Part shown: in pieces, positions 63,666 to 64,000 of the stretch | How the letters are laid out: the number at the start of each line of letters is the position of its first letter | How positions within the stretch are numbered: position 1 is the stretch's first letter | Assembly (NCBI GenBank): GCA_022842785.1 | Contig: JALHOW010000001.1 | Location: forward strand, 248,001 to 312,000 | Direction of reading: 5' to 3' | From: Hyphomicrobiaceae bacterium | GTDB lineage: Bacteria; Pseudomonadota; Alphaproteobacteria; Rhizobiales; Hyphomicrobiaceae | Length of the DNA stretch: 64,000 nt | Notes under the pieces: generated by a model | Told to the model about the DNA's origin: nothing | Databases searched by the model: none | What the model saw: the letters and a program-made list of their open reading frames with translations, nothing else | Made by a program: the position numbers and the translations under genes

Positions 63666-63701
63666 ATATCCTCCTTGCTATCGTTGATTGATGAAAGATG
63701 G

Positions 63702-64000
63702 CTAGTAGATGAGGCCCGGGCTCGTCGTTTCATCGAGCGGCCAGATCGGGCGGTTGACTTTCTTGTAGGCGATCTTGCGGTAATCGCGGCTGAGCGGTGC
63801 GTCGCTGTCGACGTAGAGCACGCGCTTCGCGATCGGGCCGAAGCCGGCCATGAAATGGTTCGTGGATTTGACGACGAGCACGCTTTTCGAGAGCGCGTCG
63901 ATACCGACATTGGTGAAGAGCTGCGGAACAAAGGCCTGCGTTCGCTTCGTGATCAGCACGACTTCGACGCCGCCGATGCGCACGCCGGCACAATCACCGA
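63702..64000 (-). CDS. MlrC-family metallopeptidase (M81), C-terminal part, cut by window end
   Basis: The last about 99 residues of a microcystinase C (MlrC/M81)-type protein. The C-terminal domain segments VGIDALSKSVLVVKSTNHFM, AGFGPIAKRVLYVDSDAPLS and the RPIWPLDETTSPGLIY end are characteristic. The frame continues past base 64000, so start and metal motifs are not visible. It is upstream of and probably co-transcribed with the ABC operon. Confidence 0.82.
   Translation of the reverse strand, partial: GDCAGVRIGGVEVVLITKRTQAFVPQLFTNVGIDALSKSVLVVKSTNHFMAGFGPIAKRVLYVDSDAPLSRDYRKIAYKKVNRPIWPLDETTSPGLIY

Overview
The window is about 64 kb of GC-rich DNA from an alphaproteobacterium, most likely Hyphomicrobiales (Rhizobiales). 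The strongest pointers are a complete PhyR-NepR-EcfG general stress response module with EcfG-type promoters, HWE-family histidine kinases, a Rhodobacter-type PmtA, a rhizobial-type phn (C-P lyase) locus with a DUF1045 gene, and several dipeptide-type ABC operons. I see no rRNA, CRISPR array, insertion sequence or prophage.

Layout. (1) 1-12.4 kb, stress and signalling: SDH-type Clp-fold protease, CHASE-HWE kinase, AI-2E family membrane protein, small membrane proteins (DUF1328, DUF883), a GTPase-like protein without a P-loop, nepR-ecfG, phyR, a PAS-HWE kinase and a small conserved protein. Five good GGAAC-N16/17-(C)GTT promoters tie these genes into one regulon. (2) 12.4-24.2 kb, ureide/hydantoin-type catabolism: racemase, dipeptide-type ABC transporter (SBP, two permeases, two ATPases), an FCD-GntR regulator with two TTGTATACAGG sites, PuuE-like allantoinase, two M20 hydrolases and a 3-hydroxyisobutyrate-dehydrogenase-like reductase. 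(3) 24.3-29.0 kb: ABC-2-like exporter, CPG2-like M20 peptidase, isocitrate lyase/PEP mutase family enzyme. (4) 29.4-39.4 kb, a self-contained selenoprotein cassette: formate dehydrogenase-N/O whose alpha subunit is read through an in-frame UGA followed by a SECIS hairpin, fdhE, selA, a Sel1-repeat gene, selB, and the Sec tRNA (selC) lying inside the 3' end of the selB frame. (5) 39.6-44.8 kb, lipid-type genes: glycosyltransferase, PmtA-like methyltransferase, Mpo1-like His-rich membrane protein, a membrane-anchored class III aminotransferase and a type I phosphatidylserine decarboxylase. (6) 44.8-56.5 kb, phosphonate use: phnGHIJKLMN, an antisense DUF1045 gene, a PHO box, phnC, tandem phnD genes, and two phnE genes of which the first carries an in-frame amber codon. 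(7) 56.6-64 kb: a Tat-exported metallo-beta-lactamase-fold protein, then a second dipeptide-type ABC operon preceded by a partial MlrC-family gene cut by the window end.

How it fits together. The stress block is a regulon organised around its own sigma factor. The Sec cassette carries both the selenoenzyme and the selA, selB and selC genes needed to decode it; selD is not in the window. The lipid block sits against the C-P lyase genes, and PHO-box-like sequences occur before both, which suggests shared control by phosphate limitation (inference). All three ABC operons with a binding-protein gene place a strong stem-loop just after that gene and before the rest of the operon.
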